A stretch of DNA of 64,000 bases from UBA1930 sp943368475. Lineage in GTDB: Bacteria; Bacteroidota; Bacteroidia; Chitinophagales; Chitinophagaceae. The notes beneath the pieces were generated by a model. That model saw only the letters and a program-made list of their open reading frames with translations. It did not search any database and was not told where the DNA came from. The stretch is from the NCBI GenBank assembly GCA_943368475.1, contig CALRLF020000002.1:62001-126000 (forward strand), read 5' to 3'. Within the stretch, counting starts at the first letter, position 1; every line of letters begins with the position of its first letter. Below, in pieces: positions 8,579 through 18,491 of this stretch. The translations under genes were made by a program, and so were the position numbers.

Positions 8579-9580
8579 ATGAGAGTTGGCAATAATCCAA
8601 TGAAAAGCCAAAAGTTAAACATTGAACTATTTGTGCATAGAGTAATTATACCAGTATATATTCCGAATGCAGATGGTTATTATAAGAACAGTTTTGAGGT
8701 TTTAAAATTATCTGTTGAATCTTTATTAGAAACCATTCATTCTGGCACTGCCGTTACCATTATTAATAATGCATGTAGCGAAGAAATATCAGCTTATTTA
8801 CAAATGCTTTTAAAAGATGGTAGAATCGATCAATTGGTAATAAATAATCAAAATAAAGGTAAGGTAGATCCTGTCATAAGTATAATGAAAGGAGTACTTG
8901 AACCACTAATTACTGTAACAGATGCAGATGTATTGTTTAGAAATGGGTGGCAAGAGGAAGTTGAAAATATTTTTTTTAAAATACCTAATGTAGGAATGGT
9001 AAGCCCATTGCCGCAACCTTCGTTATTAAGATATTATAATTTATGGTCTTGGTATTTTGGGCTTACAAGAAATTGTTTTACCAAAAAGGCTAATACTGAC
9101 TTAGATTCTATAATAAAATTTAGGGAGAGCATATCAGATGATTCTAAACTTTCAAGTACTGAAGAGTACCCAATAGGGTTAGTTTATAATGATGTCGAAG
9201 TTATTTTAGGAGCTGGTCATTTTTGTGCAACTTATAGTAAGGCAATAACAAAGTTTATGCCTTCTGTTTCTGCTGGAAATTTATTTGCCGATGCAGAAGA
9301 ATTTTTTTTAGATAAACCTGTTGAAGATGCAGGACTACTAAGATTGTCTACTCAAAAGGGAGCCGTTTATCATATTGGAAATAATACGGAACCATGGATG
9401 TATGAAGTATTAAGTGATACAAAACAAAAGTGTAAACCAGTAGATAAAAACAAATATCAATTTTGCAATAAAGGATTCAAGTATAAATCCTCAATTATAA
9501 ATACTTTAATAAAAAATTTTCTTGCGTCTACAAGAGTTAAGAGAATCATTTATTCGATTGCTCAAAAAAATAATATTTAG
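8579..9580 (+). CDS. Family 2-like glycosyltransferase
   Basis: The protein has 333 residues. It begins with a GT-A like strand (RVIIPVYIPN) and carries VTDADVLFRNGW near residue 118, where DAD is the metal/nucleotide-binding DxD motif. The middle GAGHFCATYSKAI and the acidic DAEEFFLDKPVEDAGLL are typical of the acceptor half of GT2 enzymes. An in-frame ATG at 8600 (MKSQKLN) is a possible later start. It lies 14 bases after wzt and 6 before the next gene, in the same transcription unit. Sugar specificity is unknown. Confidence 0.7.
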   Translation: MRVGNNPMKSQKLNIELFVHRVIIPVYIPNADGYYKNSFEVLKLSVESLLETIHSGTAVTIINNACSEEISAYLQMLLKDGRIDQLVINNQNKGKVDPVISIMKGVLEPLITVTDADVLFRNGWQEEVENIFFKIPNVGMVSPLPQPSLLRYYNLWSWYFGLTRNCFTKKANTDLDSIIKFRESISDDSKLSSTEEYPIGLVYNDVEVILGAGHFCATYSKAITKFMPSVSAGNLFADAEEFFLDKPVEDAGLLRLSTQKGAVYHIGNNTEPWMYEVLSDTKQKCKPVDKNKYQFCNKGFKYKSSIINTLIKNFLASTRVKRIIYSIAQKNNI

Positions 9581-9586
9581 CTAAAA

Positions 9587-10981
9587 ATGAAGAAGCGAGT
9601 ATTAGTTATTATCTCATTTAGTTTTAGTATTAGATACATTATTAGAACAGGCTTGTTAGAAGAAATGAAATTGTTTTGTGAACCTGTAATAGTTTTTACA
9701 TGGAATCAAGAAGATATAATTAATGAGCTTAAAAATAAAGGGTTTGAAGTACATTTGATTTTGCCCGAAAAACAAACCGAAAATTACTTAAACATTAGGC
9801 GTAAAATAGATTATTGGTTTAATTATTTTCAACTAAAAAGTCCATCACAAAATATCCAAAAAAAATTTCTTAGTCAATACAAAAAATCATTTCAAAATAA
9901 CATCTCAAAATTTAGTGAAATACTTGCAATTTTAAAGTTTCACATACCCGGTTACTCGAAATTATTTTTTAAAAAAGAATCAGAAATAATTAAAAATGAA
10001 CCATCCTATAAAAAATTAAATAAGTGGCTTTTAAATATGAATTTAGATGCAGTTTTTACTGTAACACCATTTCATAAACAAGAAGATACTTTGCTTAGGG
10101 TTTGCAAAAATTCGGGTTTAAAAATGATTACCTCAATATTATCTTTCGATAATATCACAAAAAGAGGATGGATACCTGTAGAATATGATGTTTACATGGT
10201 TTGGAATAAACACAATAGGGATGAATTATATCGAATATATCCTTTTGCAAAAAATAAGGCAGTTGAAATAACAGGAGCTGCTCAATTCGATTTTTATTGG
10301 AATGAGGGCTATTTATTATCTTTTGAAGATTGGAAAAGAAGAGTAGGCTTGCCAATTGTTAATAGTAAAAAAATTATTTTATATGCAGGAGGCCCTAGAG
10401 CTTTATTTCCAAATGAACCTCAATATTTGCAACATATAGATGAGGCAATAACCAATGGCTTAATTAAAAATAATCCTATCGTACTTTTTAGATGCCATCC
10501 TGTTGATAATATCGAAAGATGGAAATTAGCAATTGGAAATTCTGCTAATGTTTATTTCGATACTTCTTGGTCGGGAAATAAAAATTTAGTAGATGCCAAC
10601 ATTACAGATGAAGACATCACAAAACTCTGCTCAACTTTAGCATATACTGATATTCACATTAACTTGTGTAGTACAATGACAATAGACGGGAGTGCATTTA
10701 GCAAACCACAAATCGGACCAGCATATGATGACGTAAGTCCGCAGTTTGCTCATTTGTTGAAAAATATGTACTGGCAAGAGCATTTTAGACCTGTTATTAA
10801 TGTTAATGGAATATCTCTTGCCTATTCAAAAAAACAATTGATTGAATATGTAAATGAAGCACTTGAGCACCCTGAACAAATGACTACAGCTGCATTGAGA
10901 GTTGTAGAGGAAGTTATTAGTTATTCAGATGGAGAATGTAGTAAAAGAGTCTTTAATGTATTACAGAAGGCTTTAACATAG
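9587..10981 (+). CDS. GT-B-like transferase, possibly related to CDP-glycerol glycerophosphotransferases
   Basis: The 464-residue protein starts with KKRVLVIISFSFSIRYIIRTG and has an N-terminal half with two charged helical stretches. A C-terminal nucleotide-binding-like half contains IILYAGGPRALFPNEP, VLFRCHPVD and INLCSTMTIDGSAFSKPQI. RCHP and ST-x-x-x-D-G-x-x-x-x-KP resemble the donor-site elements of CDP-glycerol glycerophosphotransferase and some capsule GT-B enzymes. No single family is certain. Its place between glycosyltransferases supports a role in building the polysaccharide. It is AT-rich like its neighbours and shows no sign of decay. Confidence 0.5.
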   Translation: MKKRVLVIISFSFSIRYIIRTGLLEEMKLFCEPVIVFTWNQEDIINELKNKGFEVHLILPEKQTENYLNIRRKIDYWFNYFQLKSPSQNIQKKFLSQYKKSFQNNISKFSEILAILKFHIPGYSKLFFKKESEIIKNEPSYKKLNKWLLNMNLDAVFTVTPFHKQEDTLLRVCKNSGLKMITSILSFDNITKRGWIPVEYDVYMVWNKHNRDELYRIYPFAKNKAVEITGAAQFDFYWNEGYLLSFEDWKRRVGLPIVNSKKIILYAGGPRALFPNEPQYLQHIDEAITNGLIKNNPIVLFRCHPVDNIERWKLAIGNSANVYFDTSWSGNKNLVDANITDEDITKLCSTLAYTDIHINLCSTMTIDGSAFSKPQIGPAYDDVSPQFAHLLKNMYWQEHFRPVINVNGISLAYSKKQLIEYVNEALEHPEQMTTAALRVVEEVISYSDGECSKRVFNVLQKALT

Positions 10982-11030
10982 TTTTTTTAATTAATTGCCC
11001 TTAGAATCAATTGAACAATATAATGTCGAT

Positions 11031-12302
11031 ATGAAAATTATTCACGTTCTTATTGGATATTATCCATCAATAGGAGGCACACAACTACTATTTAAGGAAG
11101 TTTCAGAAAATTGTGTACAACAATATAATGATGAAGTTGATGTTTTAACAATTAATTCTTACTATGGTTCTCATACAAATATGTTTAAGCCAATAACCCC
11201 TTTAAAAGAGGTTATAAATGGTGTTAATGTAAATCGATACACTTTTTTTCGTGCACATAAAAGAATATTCACCTTTTTACAGAAGATATATATAAAACTA
11301 ACAGGTAATGTTTCAGAGCGATTGAGTAAATACATTGTTGGTCCCTGGTCACTAGGCCTTAAAAATGCTATAGACACAACAAACGCAGATATTATTGTGG
11401 CTTCTCCCTCTGAGTACTTATATATGCGTTATCCATTATATCGACATAAACTTAGAAACCCTAAACCTTTCGTTTGTCAGGGAGCAATTCATTTTGCAGA
11501 TAGTGATACGCATCAAGTAATATCTTCGGAAATGCTTGCTATAATAAAAGCAAGTGAATTTTATATAGCCAATACAACTTATGAAAAAAATAGACTAATA
11601 GAACTTGGTGTTCAAGCCGATAGTATAGTAGTAGCAGGTGTTGCAACAAATGTAGAGCACTTTAGTAATGGCAATAGAAACCGTTTCCGAAGCCGATTTT
11701 TAATTGAGGATAATGAGATAGTAATTGGATATGTGGGAAGAATTGAGAAAACGAAAAGTATAGATATTTTGCTGAAAGCATTTATTGATGCTTATTCTAA
11801 AAATCCTTTATTAAAGTTAATCATTGGAGGCTTTGAAACAAATTATAGCAAAGAGTTAAAAGTATTTGTAGAAGCATTGGATGATCAAATTAAAAAAAAT
11901 ATATTTTTTGTACTTAATTTATCAGATAAGGAAAAGATTGATTTATTTCATGCTCTCGATATTTTTGTATTACCATCTGTAAACGAGTCTTTTGGTATCG
12001 TTTTTCTTGAAGCTTGGAGTTGTAAAAAGCCAGTTATTGGAACAGCAATTGGAGCTATAAAATCAATTATCAGTGAAGATTTAGACGGTCTATTGATGCA
12101 ACCTTTCGATTCAATTAGTCTTTGTAATAATATTCTTAAATTGGCAAGTGATCAAGAACTTCGTTTTACCCTCGGTAATAATGGGTTTATTAAAACACAG
12201 GAAAATTATACATGGGAAATTGTAACAAAAAAAATTCGAGATACCTATTCAAATGCAATAAACAAATTTAATCATGTTCAGAGAAGAAGCAATTTGGGTT
12301 GA
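11031..12302 (+). CDS. Family 4 glycosyltransferase
   Basis: I choose ATG 11031 (MKIIHVLIGYYPSIGGTQ); an in-frame TTG at 10995 would only add 12 unlikely residues. The 423-residue protein is a GT-B retaining transferase. VGRIEKTKSIDILLKAF opens the C-terminal domain, and LPSVNESFGIVFLEAWSCKKPVIG contains the E-x7-E motif of GT4 enzymes. The N-terminal glycine-rich loop YPSIGGTQLLF binds the acceptor side. Its end overlaps the start of the methyltransferase by 29 bases, so the two are probably co-translated. The sugar donor is not predictable. Confidence 0.85.
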   Translation: MKIIHVLIGYYPSIGGTQLLFKEVSENCVQQYNDEVDVLTINSYYGSHTNMFKPITPLKEVINGVNVNRYTFFRAHKRIFTFLQKIYIKLTGNVSERLSKYIVGPWSLGLKNAIDTTNADIIVASPSEYLYMRYPLYRHKLRNPKPFVCQGAIHFADSDTHQVISSEMLAIIKASEFYIANTTYEKNRLIELGVQADSIVVAGVATNVEHFSNGNRNRFRSRFLIEDNEIVIGYVGRIEKTKSIDILLKAFIDAYSKNPLLKLIIGGFETNYSKELKVFVEALDDQIKKNIFFVLNLSDKEKIDLFHALDIFVLPSVNESFGIVFLEAWSCKKPVIGTAIGAIKSIISEDLDGLLMQPFDSISLCNNILKLASDQELRFTLGNNGFIKTQENYTWEIVTKKIRDTYSNAINKFNHVQRRSNLG

Positions 12303-12888
12303 AAAGGCTTTGTCAAAAATAGCCCCCTTGTCTAGCAATAATTTGGTAGCCAATCTAGGTTCATCAACTGCCTATTTTAGAGAAACAATTCAGCCTCATA
12401 TTCATCAGCATATTATACTTCCACTTAAACAAAATGGTTGGAATGTTATTAATGTTGATTTAAAAGAAGAGGATGGCGTTGATGTGGTTGCAGATGTTAC
12501 AAAGTCAAATTTTTCATCCTTAGTTGAACAGTCAGCATTAACCATTTGCACCAATATGTTGGAGCATGTAGAAGATATTTCCATGGTTATAAATAACTTA
12601 AAAAAGGTTACTATTAAAAAAGGATATATCTTATTAACTGTTCCTTATAAGTATAAAAAACATCTCGATCCTATCGATAATATGTTTCGTCCAACACCTG
12701 ATGAAATAGCAAGCCTATTTCCAGTAAATGAAATTGAAGTAATAGATAAGGTCATTATTTATATATACGATAAAGAATATTATCAAGTAAAAAAATCTAC
12801 TATTCCTTTATGGGGATACAGAAATTTAATAGGTTATTATTTAGGCAAGAAACATGCTGTTTCTGGTATTCTAATCAAAATGAAATAA
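12274..12888 (+). CDS. Class I SAM-dependent methyltransferase-like protein
   Basis: The protein has 204 residues. LVANLGSSTAYF (about 24-35) occupies the place of the SAM-binding glycine loop, INVDLKEEDGVDVVADVT is the strand and acidic loop region, and TICTNMLEHVEDI matches motif III of Methyltransf_11/23 enzymes. The first loop lacks the canonical GxGxG, so binding is inferred from the later motifs. The start lies 29 bases inside the preceding glycosyltransferase gene. In ABC-exported glycans a methyltransferase can cap the chain end, and here a Wzt with a glycan-binding domain is present. That link is inference. Confidence 0.65.
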   Translation: MFREEAIWVEKALSKIAPLSSNNLVANLGSSTAYFRETIQPHIHQHIILPLKQNGWNVINVDLKEEDGVDVVADVTKSNFSSLVEQSALTICTNMLEHVEDISMVINNLKKVTIKKGYILLTVPYKYKKHLDPIDNMFRPTPDEIASLFPVNEIEVIDKVIIYIYDKEYYQVKKSTIPLWGYRNLIGYYLGKKHAVSGILIKMK

Positions 12889-12891
12889 ACC

Positions 12892-14757
12892 GTGTGTGGA
12901 ATAATTGGAATTTATAGTTTTAAACACAACCTAGCTAACAAAGAAAGCTATGTTAATTGGTGTTTACAAACTATGCAACATAGGGGACCCGATAGTAATG
13001 GTATTTGGCAACACAAAAACTATATTACTGGTTTTGTAAGATTAGCAATTAGAGATGTGTCGCCTAGTGGAAGCCAACCTATGGTTTCTGAATGTGGCAA
13101 TTATTGCTTAACTTTTAATGGCGAAATATATAATGCAGAAGACTATAAATTTCAACTTCAGCAAAAAGGAGTTGTTTTTAAATCAACCAGCGATACCGAA
13201 ATACTACTATATGCACTTATTCACTTTGGTTTAGATTTTGTTTTGAATGAGTTCGATGGCATGTTTGCATTTTCTTTCTATAACAGTATACTTAACGAGG
13301 TAGTAGTAGCAAGAGATAGACTGGGTATTAAACCAATTTATATTGGATTTAATGGAAGCGATGATATTATTTTTAGCTCTCAATATGATCATATAATTAA
13401 TTACGAAAAACTGCAAAATGAAAATCTTGACGCAGCTGCAATTGCAAGTTTTTTACAATTAGGCTTTATTGCAGATGGACTCGGTGCAGTAAATAATACG
13501 CAACTACTACCACATGGGCATTACATAAAAATTAATACTAGTGGTTATGCAATTACTGCCTATTTTGATGTATTACACAAACAAAAAAATAGCAATGCAG
13601 TAATTGACGAAATAGATGTACTATCTACAGTTCAAAGCCAGTTAATTAGCGATGTTCCATTAGGTACGTTTATGTCTGGAGGAGTAGATAGTAGCTTACT
13701 AACACTTTTGGCAAATAAGCACAAACCTATTACAGCCTTCACAATAAGCACTGGCGATAGTGTAACAGATGAACGTGAAAAAGCTGTATGGTTTTCAAAT
13801 AAATTTAAAATTCCACAAGTTGTAAAATCTATCAATGAGCAAGAAATAGAAGAGGTTGTTGCACAAAATATAAAAGCATACACAGAACCATTTGCTGATT
13901 TTTCATCTCTGCCTTCCTTGCTTATTTCAAAAATTGCTAGAAAAGAGGTTAAAGTTGTTTTAAGTGGAGATGGTCCTGATGAACTTTTCTGGGGCTATGC
14001 TAGGAACAGCAAAATGATTAAAGTGGTAGAAAAATTTTATCGTTCAAAACTTACCAATCTTGTTGATTACAGTTTATCTAAATTATCAATCACCAAGAAA
14101 ACGATTTCTAAAAGACTATTTACAAGTCCAACTTTTGCAGATTATTATTACAAATCATTGTTTCTATTTGGAAGTGAACTATGGCTCACAAAAATTTATA
14201 AAATAAAGCCTACTGAAGCTCCATTTAGTCGTTTTATAAAAGAAAAAACAGATATTTTAGAAACAGATATAGATGCTGCAATGAATACAATTTGGAATTA
14301 CGAAATGAATATTCATTTACAACGAATATTACTTAAAATGGATAGGGCTAGCATGTATCAAAGTTTAGAATCAAGAGTGCCCTATTTAAGTAATGCGATT
14401 ATTGAAATAGCAGCACAAACTTCATGGAAACAGTGCATCGTTGATAATAATGGAAAAAATAACATTAAACAACTTTTGGCCAACTATACAGGTGATGAAT
14501 TTGTTTATAGCACAAAAAAAGGCTTTGACATACCCATGAATCAATGGATTAATGGGTCTTTAAAAAATAATATTATTCATGCAATGAATAATATGCCAAA
14601 AGAATTACTAGATCTCTTTCACGTAAAGGAATTAAACAAAATGCTAAATAGGCACTTTGCAGGCAAAGAGCAAAATGGTAATTTGATATGGGCCATTTTC
14701 TCTTTAATTAATTGGTACAATTGTCATAGAAACAGTTATAAGATCTCAACTACATGA
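12892..14757 (+). CDS. asnB: Asparagine synthase-like glutamine amidotransferase (first copy)
   Basis: The gene starts with GTG at 12892, so that Cys2 becomes the N-terminal nucleophile after Met removal (MCGIIGIYSF). In order come QHRGPDSNG, FNGEIYN and ARDRLGIKP of the class II glutaminase, then the synthetase domain with PP-loop SGGVDSS (262-268) and LSGDGPDELFWGY. Length (621) is full. In O-antigen loci, AsnB-like enzymes such as Francisella WbtH amidate sugar uronic acids. With the 2,3-diacetamido-uronic-acid genes at 23959-26584 that is the likely role, though a general asparagine synthetase cannot be excluded. It overlaps the next gene by four bases. Confidence 0.85.
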   Translation: MCGIIGIYSFKHNLANKESYVNWCLQTMQHRGPDSNGIWQHKNYITGFVRLAIRDVSPSGSQPMVSECGNYCLTFNGEIYNAEDYKFQLQQKGVVFKSTSDTEILLYALIHFGLDFVLNEFDGMFAFSFYNSILNEVVVARDRLGIKPIYIGFNGSDDIIFSSQYDHIINYEKLQNENLDAAAIASFLQLGFIADGLGAVNNTQLLPHGHYIKINTSGYAITAYFDVLHKQKNSNAVIDEIDVLSTVQSQLISDVPLGTFMSGGVDSSLLTLLANKHKPITAFTISTGDSVTDEREKAVWFSNKFKIPQVVKSINEQEIEEVVAQNIKAYTEPFADFSSLPSLLISKIARKEVKVVLSGDGPDELFWGYARNSKMIKVVEKFYRSKLTNLVDYSLSKLSITKKTISKRLFTSPTFADYYYKSLFLFGSELWLTKIYKIKPTEAPFSRFIKEKTDILETDIDAAMNTIWNYEMNIHLQRILLKMDRASMYQSLESRVPYLSNAIIEIAAQTSWKQCIVDNNGKNNIKQLLANYTGDEFVYSTKKGFDIPMNQWINGSLKNNIIHAMNNMPKELLDLFHVKELNKMLNRHFAGKEQNGNLIWAIFSLINWYNCHRNSYKISTT

Positions 14758-15947
14758 AAATCGCAATTGTTGTAAACGGGTTTCCTGAAAACAGCGAAAC
14801 ATTTATAATAAATAAAGTACTTGCATTGGCTAGTGCTGGAAATAATATTCATGTAGTAAGGTTAAATAGAACAGGTAACCAGTCTTTATTTAAATTATAC
14901 GAATTCAATAAAAATGAACGTATAAAAATTGAGAATCCATATTTGCCATCTTCCTTAATTTCACTTTTAAGTTTTATTGTTAAAAATCCAATCTTAACTT
15001 TTAAATCAATTTCTCTTAATTCAAAACAGTTTTATAATAATATAAGAAAGAAGGTTTACTTAGGGTTTTTTAACAATAATGGATTCGATATTATTCACTT
15101 CGAATTTTCAGGCTTAGCAGTTAGCTTTTTAGATATCTTAAACGAGATTAAACCAGTTACTGTTTTAAGTTGTCGAGGTTCTGCCGAAAAAGTAAAAATT
15201 TTAACCGAGCCCAATCGAGCAGAAAAATTAGCTAAAGCATTTGATATTATACATGCTATACACTGTGTTAGTAGCGATATGCAAAATACAATTCAACCAT
15301 ATTGCAAAACGATAGAAAAAGTTTTTGTGAATAGACCAGCAATCGATGCTAGTTTTTTTACCCCAAATAAACAACCATCAGAGTTTGATGGAATTTCAAT
15401 ACTTTCTATTGGAAGGTTTTCCTTTCAAAAAGGCTATCTAATAGGAATTTTGGCAATTAAGCAGCTGGTAAATAAAGGGTTTAATATACGTTGGAATATT
15501 ATTGGAGATGGTCCATTGCTCGAAGAAATTATTTTTCATATAAATGCACTTCACCTAGAGAATTTTGTAATACTTCACGGTAAAAAAAATAAAAATCAAG
15601 TAAATGAATGGATGAATAAAAGTGATATTTTCTTACTCACAAGTGTATATGAAGGGATACCCAATGTTGTATTAGAAGCTATGGCAATGGAGTTACCTGT
15701 AGTCACTACAAGAAGTGGTGGTGTAGATGAAGTAATTGATCACGGTGTTGATGGGTTCATTGCAGATCTCTATAACGTTAATGAAATCTCCAACTTATTA
15801 GAGCAGTTTATTACAAATAATGAACTTGCCATAGAAATGGGTAAAGAAGCCCGAAAGAAAATATTGGCAGATTACACTATTCAACGCCAGTTAGATGTTT
15901 TCCAAAAAAGCTATATTAAACTTTTAGAAAAAAATAATATCTCTTAA
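14754..15947 (+). CDS. Family 4 glycosyltransferase
   Basis: The 397-residue protein opens with MKIAIVVNGFPENSETFI, a common start of GT4 enzymes in exopolysaccharide loci. ILSIGRFSFQKGY opens the donor domain, IIGDGPLLEEI is the mid-domain motif, and LTSVYEGIPNVVLEAMAMELPVV supplies E-x7-E. It starts in an ATGA overlap with asnB. A retaining transferase using a nucleotide sugar on the cytoplasmic membrane face is expected; the sugar is unknown. Confidence 0.87.
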   Translation: MKIAIVVNGFPENSETFIINKVLALASAGNNIHVVRLNRTGNQSLFKLYEFNKNERIKIENPYLPSSLISLLSFIVKNPILTFKSISLNSKQFYNNIRKKVYLGFFNNNGFDIIHFEFSGLAVSFLDILNEIKPVTVLSCRGSAEKVKILTEPNRAEKLAKAFDIIHAIHCVSSDMQNTIQPYCKTIEKVFVNRPAIDASFFTPNKQPSEFDGISILSIGRFSFQKGYLIGILAIKQLVNKGFNIRWNIIGDGPLLEEIIFHINALHLENFVILHGKKNKNQVNEWMNKSDIFLLTSVYEGIPNVVLEAMAMELPVVTTRSGGVDEVIDHGVDGFIADLYNVNEISNLLEQFITNNELAIEMGKEARKKILADYTIQRQLDVFQKSYIKLLEKNNIS

Positions 15948-15960
15948 TAAAATTACAAAC

Positions 15961-17310
15961 GTGTTTTTCTTATTTATTAAATACACTCAACCAGCTTGGA
16001 AATTTAATATTAAAGCAGTAGCTCCAGAGTTTTCAGCTTGCTTATATCATCCAATTATATTGCCACTTTCTACAGGAGTTAATTTAATTGCAGATGAAAA
16101 CTACGAAACAGAAGTTGCACAAAATGCTGATTTAGCATATAGGGCTTTTTTTAAAGGGTGTTTAGTAGAAGCTACTCAACAACAAGCTACTCAAATCAAT
16201 AATTTAGGAAAGCCCTCTGTTAAAGATGAGTACATTTTTATAAGAAAATATTGGGGTAAGTCTTGGGCTACTTACGCATTACTAAGAAGGTTACTCTCTT
16301 TCAAAAATCCTGTAACAGAAATAATTGCATACTTTAAAACTTCAACAATTATAAAATTTCCTTTGCACGAAAATCCACTACAGTATGAGAGTTACCAAAA
16401 TTATCAATCGGCATTAATAGAAACTAAACCACTTGTTTCTGTTATAATTCCTACTTTAAATAGATACACATATCTAAAGGATGTTATGCTTGATTTAGAA
16501 AAGCAGAATTATAAAAACTTTGATGTAATTGTAGTAGATCAAAGTAACCCATTTGATGCTGATTTTTATAAGCAATTTAATCTACGCCTTAATGTAATTA
16601 AGCAGGAAGAAAAATTATTGTGGACTGCAAGAAATAGAGCAGTACGAGAATCAAATGCTGATTATTTACTTTTTTTCGATGATGATTCAAGGGTCGAAGC
16701 AGATTGGATTGAGCAACATTTAAAAACAATTGATTTTTTTAAGGCAGATATATCTGCTGGTGTTTCATTGGCAGTTGTTGGTGGTAAAGTACCACCAAGT
16801 TATAACTACTTTCGATGGGCTGATCAATTTGATAGTGGGAATGCATTGGTTAATAGAAACATATTTAATAAAATTGGCTTATTCGATTTGCAATTCAACA
16901 AGCAAAGTATGGGAGATGGGGAGTTTGGTATAAGAGCTTATATAAATGGATTGAAAAGTATTTCTAATCCTTATGCTAAAAGAGTACATCTTAAAGTTTC
17001 TGATGGAGGGCTTCGAGAAATAGGTCATTGGGATGGTTTTAGGCCCAAAAAATTATTAGCACCTAAGCCTATTCCTAGTGTGGTTTATTTGTATAAAAAA
17101 TATTACCCCAAGCATTTATATAAGGAAACTATTTTGCTTGGCATTATGTTGTCTAATGTACATTATGCTAAAAAAAGAGGCAATAATATGATGGCAATAA
17201 GTGTATTATTAACTATTGTTAAATCTCCTATTTTAGCTATTCAATTTTTCAAATCGCTCAAAAAAGCGAATGCAATGTTGGGTCAGGGGGCTAAAATCGA
17301 ACAACTATAA
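15961..17310 (+). CDS. Family 2 glycosyltransferase with an extra N-terminal domain
   Basis: GTG at 15961 is the only sensible start. The 449-residue protein has about 150 N-terminal residues that I do not recognise, then a GT-A domain beginning LVSVIIPTLNRYTYLKDVM. The domain contains VVDQSNP, a donor-binding ARNRAVRES and FFDDDSRVEADW (DxD type). MGDGEFGIRAYINGLKSI is the acceptor-side acidic region. The N-terminal portion contains IFIRKYWGKSW and is not obviously catalytic. Its stop overlaps the next ATG by one base. The transferase call is firm; the role of the extra domain is open. Confidence 0.78.
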   Translation: MFFLFIKYTQPAWKFNIKAVAPEFSACLYHPIILPLSTGVNLIADENYETEVAQNADLAYRAFFKGCLVEATQQQATQINNLGKPSVKDEYIFIRKYWGKSWATYALLRRLLSFKNPVTEIIAYFKTSTIIKFPLHENPLQYESYQNYQSALIETKPLVSVIIPTLNRYTYLKDVMLDLEKQNYKNFDVIVVDQSNPFDADFYKQFNLRLNVIKQEEKLLWTARNRAVRESNADYLLFFDDDSRVEADWIEQHLKTIDFFKADISAGVSLAVVGGKVPPSYNYFRWADQFDSGNALVNRNIFNKIGLFDLQFNKQSMGDGEFGIRAYINGLKSISNPYAKRVHLKVSDGGLREIGHWDGFRPKKLLAPKPIPSVVYLYKKYYPKHLYKETILLGIMLSNVHYAKKRGNNMMAISVLLTIVKSPILAIQFFKSLKKANAMLGQGAKIEQL

Positions 17311-18470
17311 TGCGTTTAGCAATCATTAGTGATTGTGTTCATGTAAATACCCCTGAAGGTTTTTCAGGTAGTGATGTACATATTTTTGTAAGGCAAATGG
17401 AAGCTTTATCTGCTTACTTTTCAGAAGTACATATTTTTTGCCCTTTTGTTCCTTACAGTAAAGAAGTGCCTGTAACAACTTATAAAAATCCCAACATTCA
17501 TTTTTTGCCTTTAAGAAAAGTTGGCGGAGATTCTATTGCCAATAAAATTCAGCTTATAAAACAAATTCCATCATGGTTCAAGGCTTTCAAAACAGCCAAT
17601 TCTCTTAGCGATATTGTTTATCAGCGATTTCCCAATAATCTAAATATTCCAGGTTTTTTTTATTTCTATTTTACTCGTAAAAGAGTTTTTGCAACATATA
17701 CAGGTACATGGGATAAAAACAACGAAGAGTCTGTTACCTATACTTTTCAAAAATGGCTGTTAAAACACTTTTTTAGAGGGCCAGTAGGCGTTTACAGTAA
17801 TAGTAGTCTTTCATCTAAAAAATTATTTAGCAGTTTTAGTCCTTCTTATAGTTTAAATGAATGGAATGAAGAGATTGATAATGTAGCTAAAAAAATTCAG
17901 TCAATACAAAATAATGGGTTACCTAAACTGAACATGATTACTGTGGGCAGTTTCATAGGATACAAAAATCAGCAATACATTTTAGATACATGCTTGTTGT
18001 TAAAACAACACTTAATTCCTTTTCATTTATTTATGGTTGGAGACGGAGAGTTAAGAAAGCAATATGAAAAATTTATAGAAGATAATAACTTGCAAAGCCT
18101 AATAACAATTACTGGCAAATTAAATTATACAGAGGTACGGGAGTTGTATAGGCAAACTGATTTTGTTGTTCAAGCCCCAACTGTAGAAGGGTTTGGGAAG
18201 GTTCCTGTAGAAGGATATTTTCATGGTACATTACCAGTAATTAATAATGTAACCTTAGCTGGATATTTAACCCAACAAAATACTTTGGGTTATTTATTTG
18301 ATGTGAATGAGAATAATTCATTGTTTGATAAGTTACATTATATTTATCAGCACCCTGATGAAGTTGCAAATAGAATTTTTTTATCAAGAGCTTTTGCTAA
18401 ACAATTTACATTAGAAAGTTGGGCAGAGCAATACTATCAACAGATAAAAAATTATTTTCTAAGTATTTAA
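17310..18470 (+). CDS. Family 4-like glycosyltransferase
   Basis: The protein has 386 residues and a GT-B layout: an N-terminal half from MRLAIISDCVHVNTPEG with a GSDVHIFVRQ acceptor loop, and a C-terminal half from LNMITVGSFIGYKNQ with FMVGDGELRKQYEKF and QAPTVEGFGKVPVEGYFHGTLPV. The last block has E-x7-E spacing (EGFGKVPVE), the GT4 retaining signature. It overlaps the preceding gene by one base. It has no membrane segment of its own, so it probably acts as a peripheral protein. The sugar is unknown. Confidence 0.82.
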   Translation: MRLAIISDCVHVNTPEGFSGSDVHIFVRQMEALSAYFSEVHIFCPFVPYSKEVPVTTYKNPNIHFLPLRKVGGDSIANKIQLIKQIPSWFKAFKTANSLSDIVYQRFPNNLNIPGFFYFYFTRKRVFATYTGTWDKNNEESVTYTFQKWLLKHFFRGPVGVYSNSSLSSKKLFSSFSPSYSLNEWNEEIDNVAKKIQSIQNNGLPKLNMITVGSFIGYKNQQYILDTCLLLKQHLIPFHLFMVGDGELRKQYEKFIEDNNLQSLITITGKLNYTEVRELYRQTDFVVQAPTVEGFGKVPVEGYFHGTLPVINNVTLAGYLTQQNTLGYLFDVNENNSLFDKLHYIYQHPDEVANRIFLSRAFAKQFTLESWAEQYYQQIKNYFLSI

Positions 18471-18491
18471 CAAATATCAGTATACAATATA

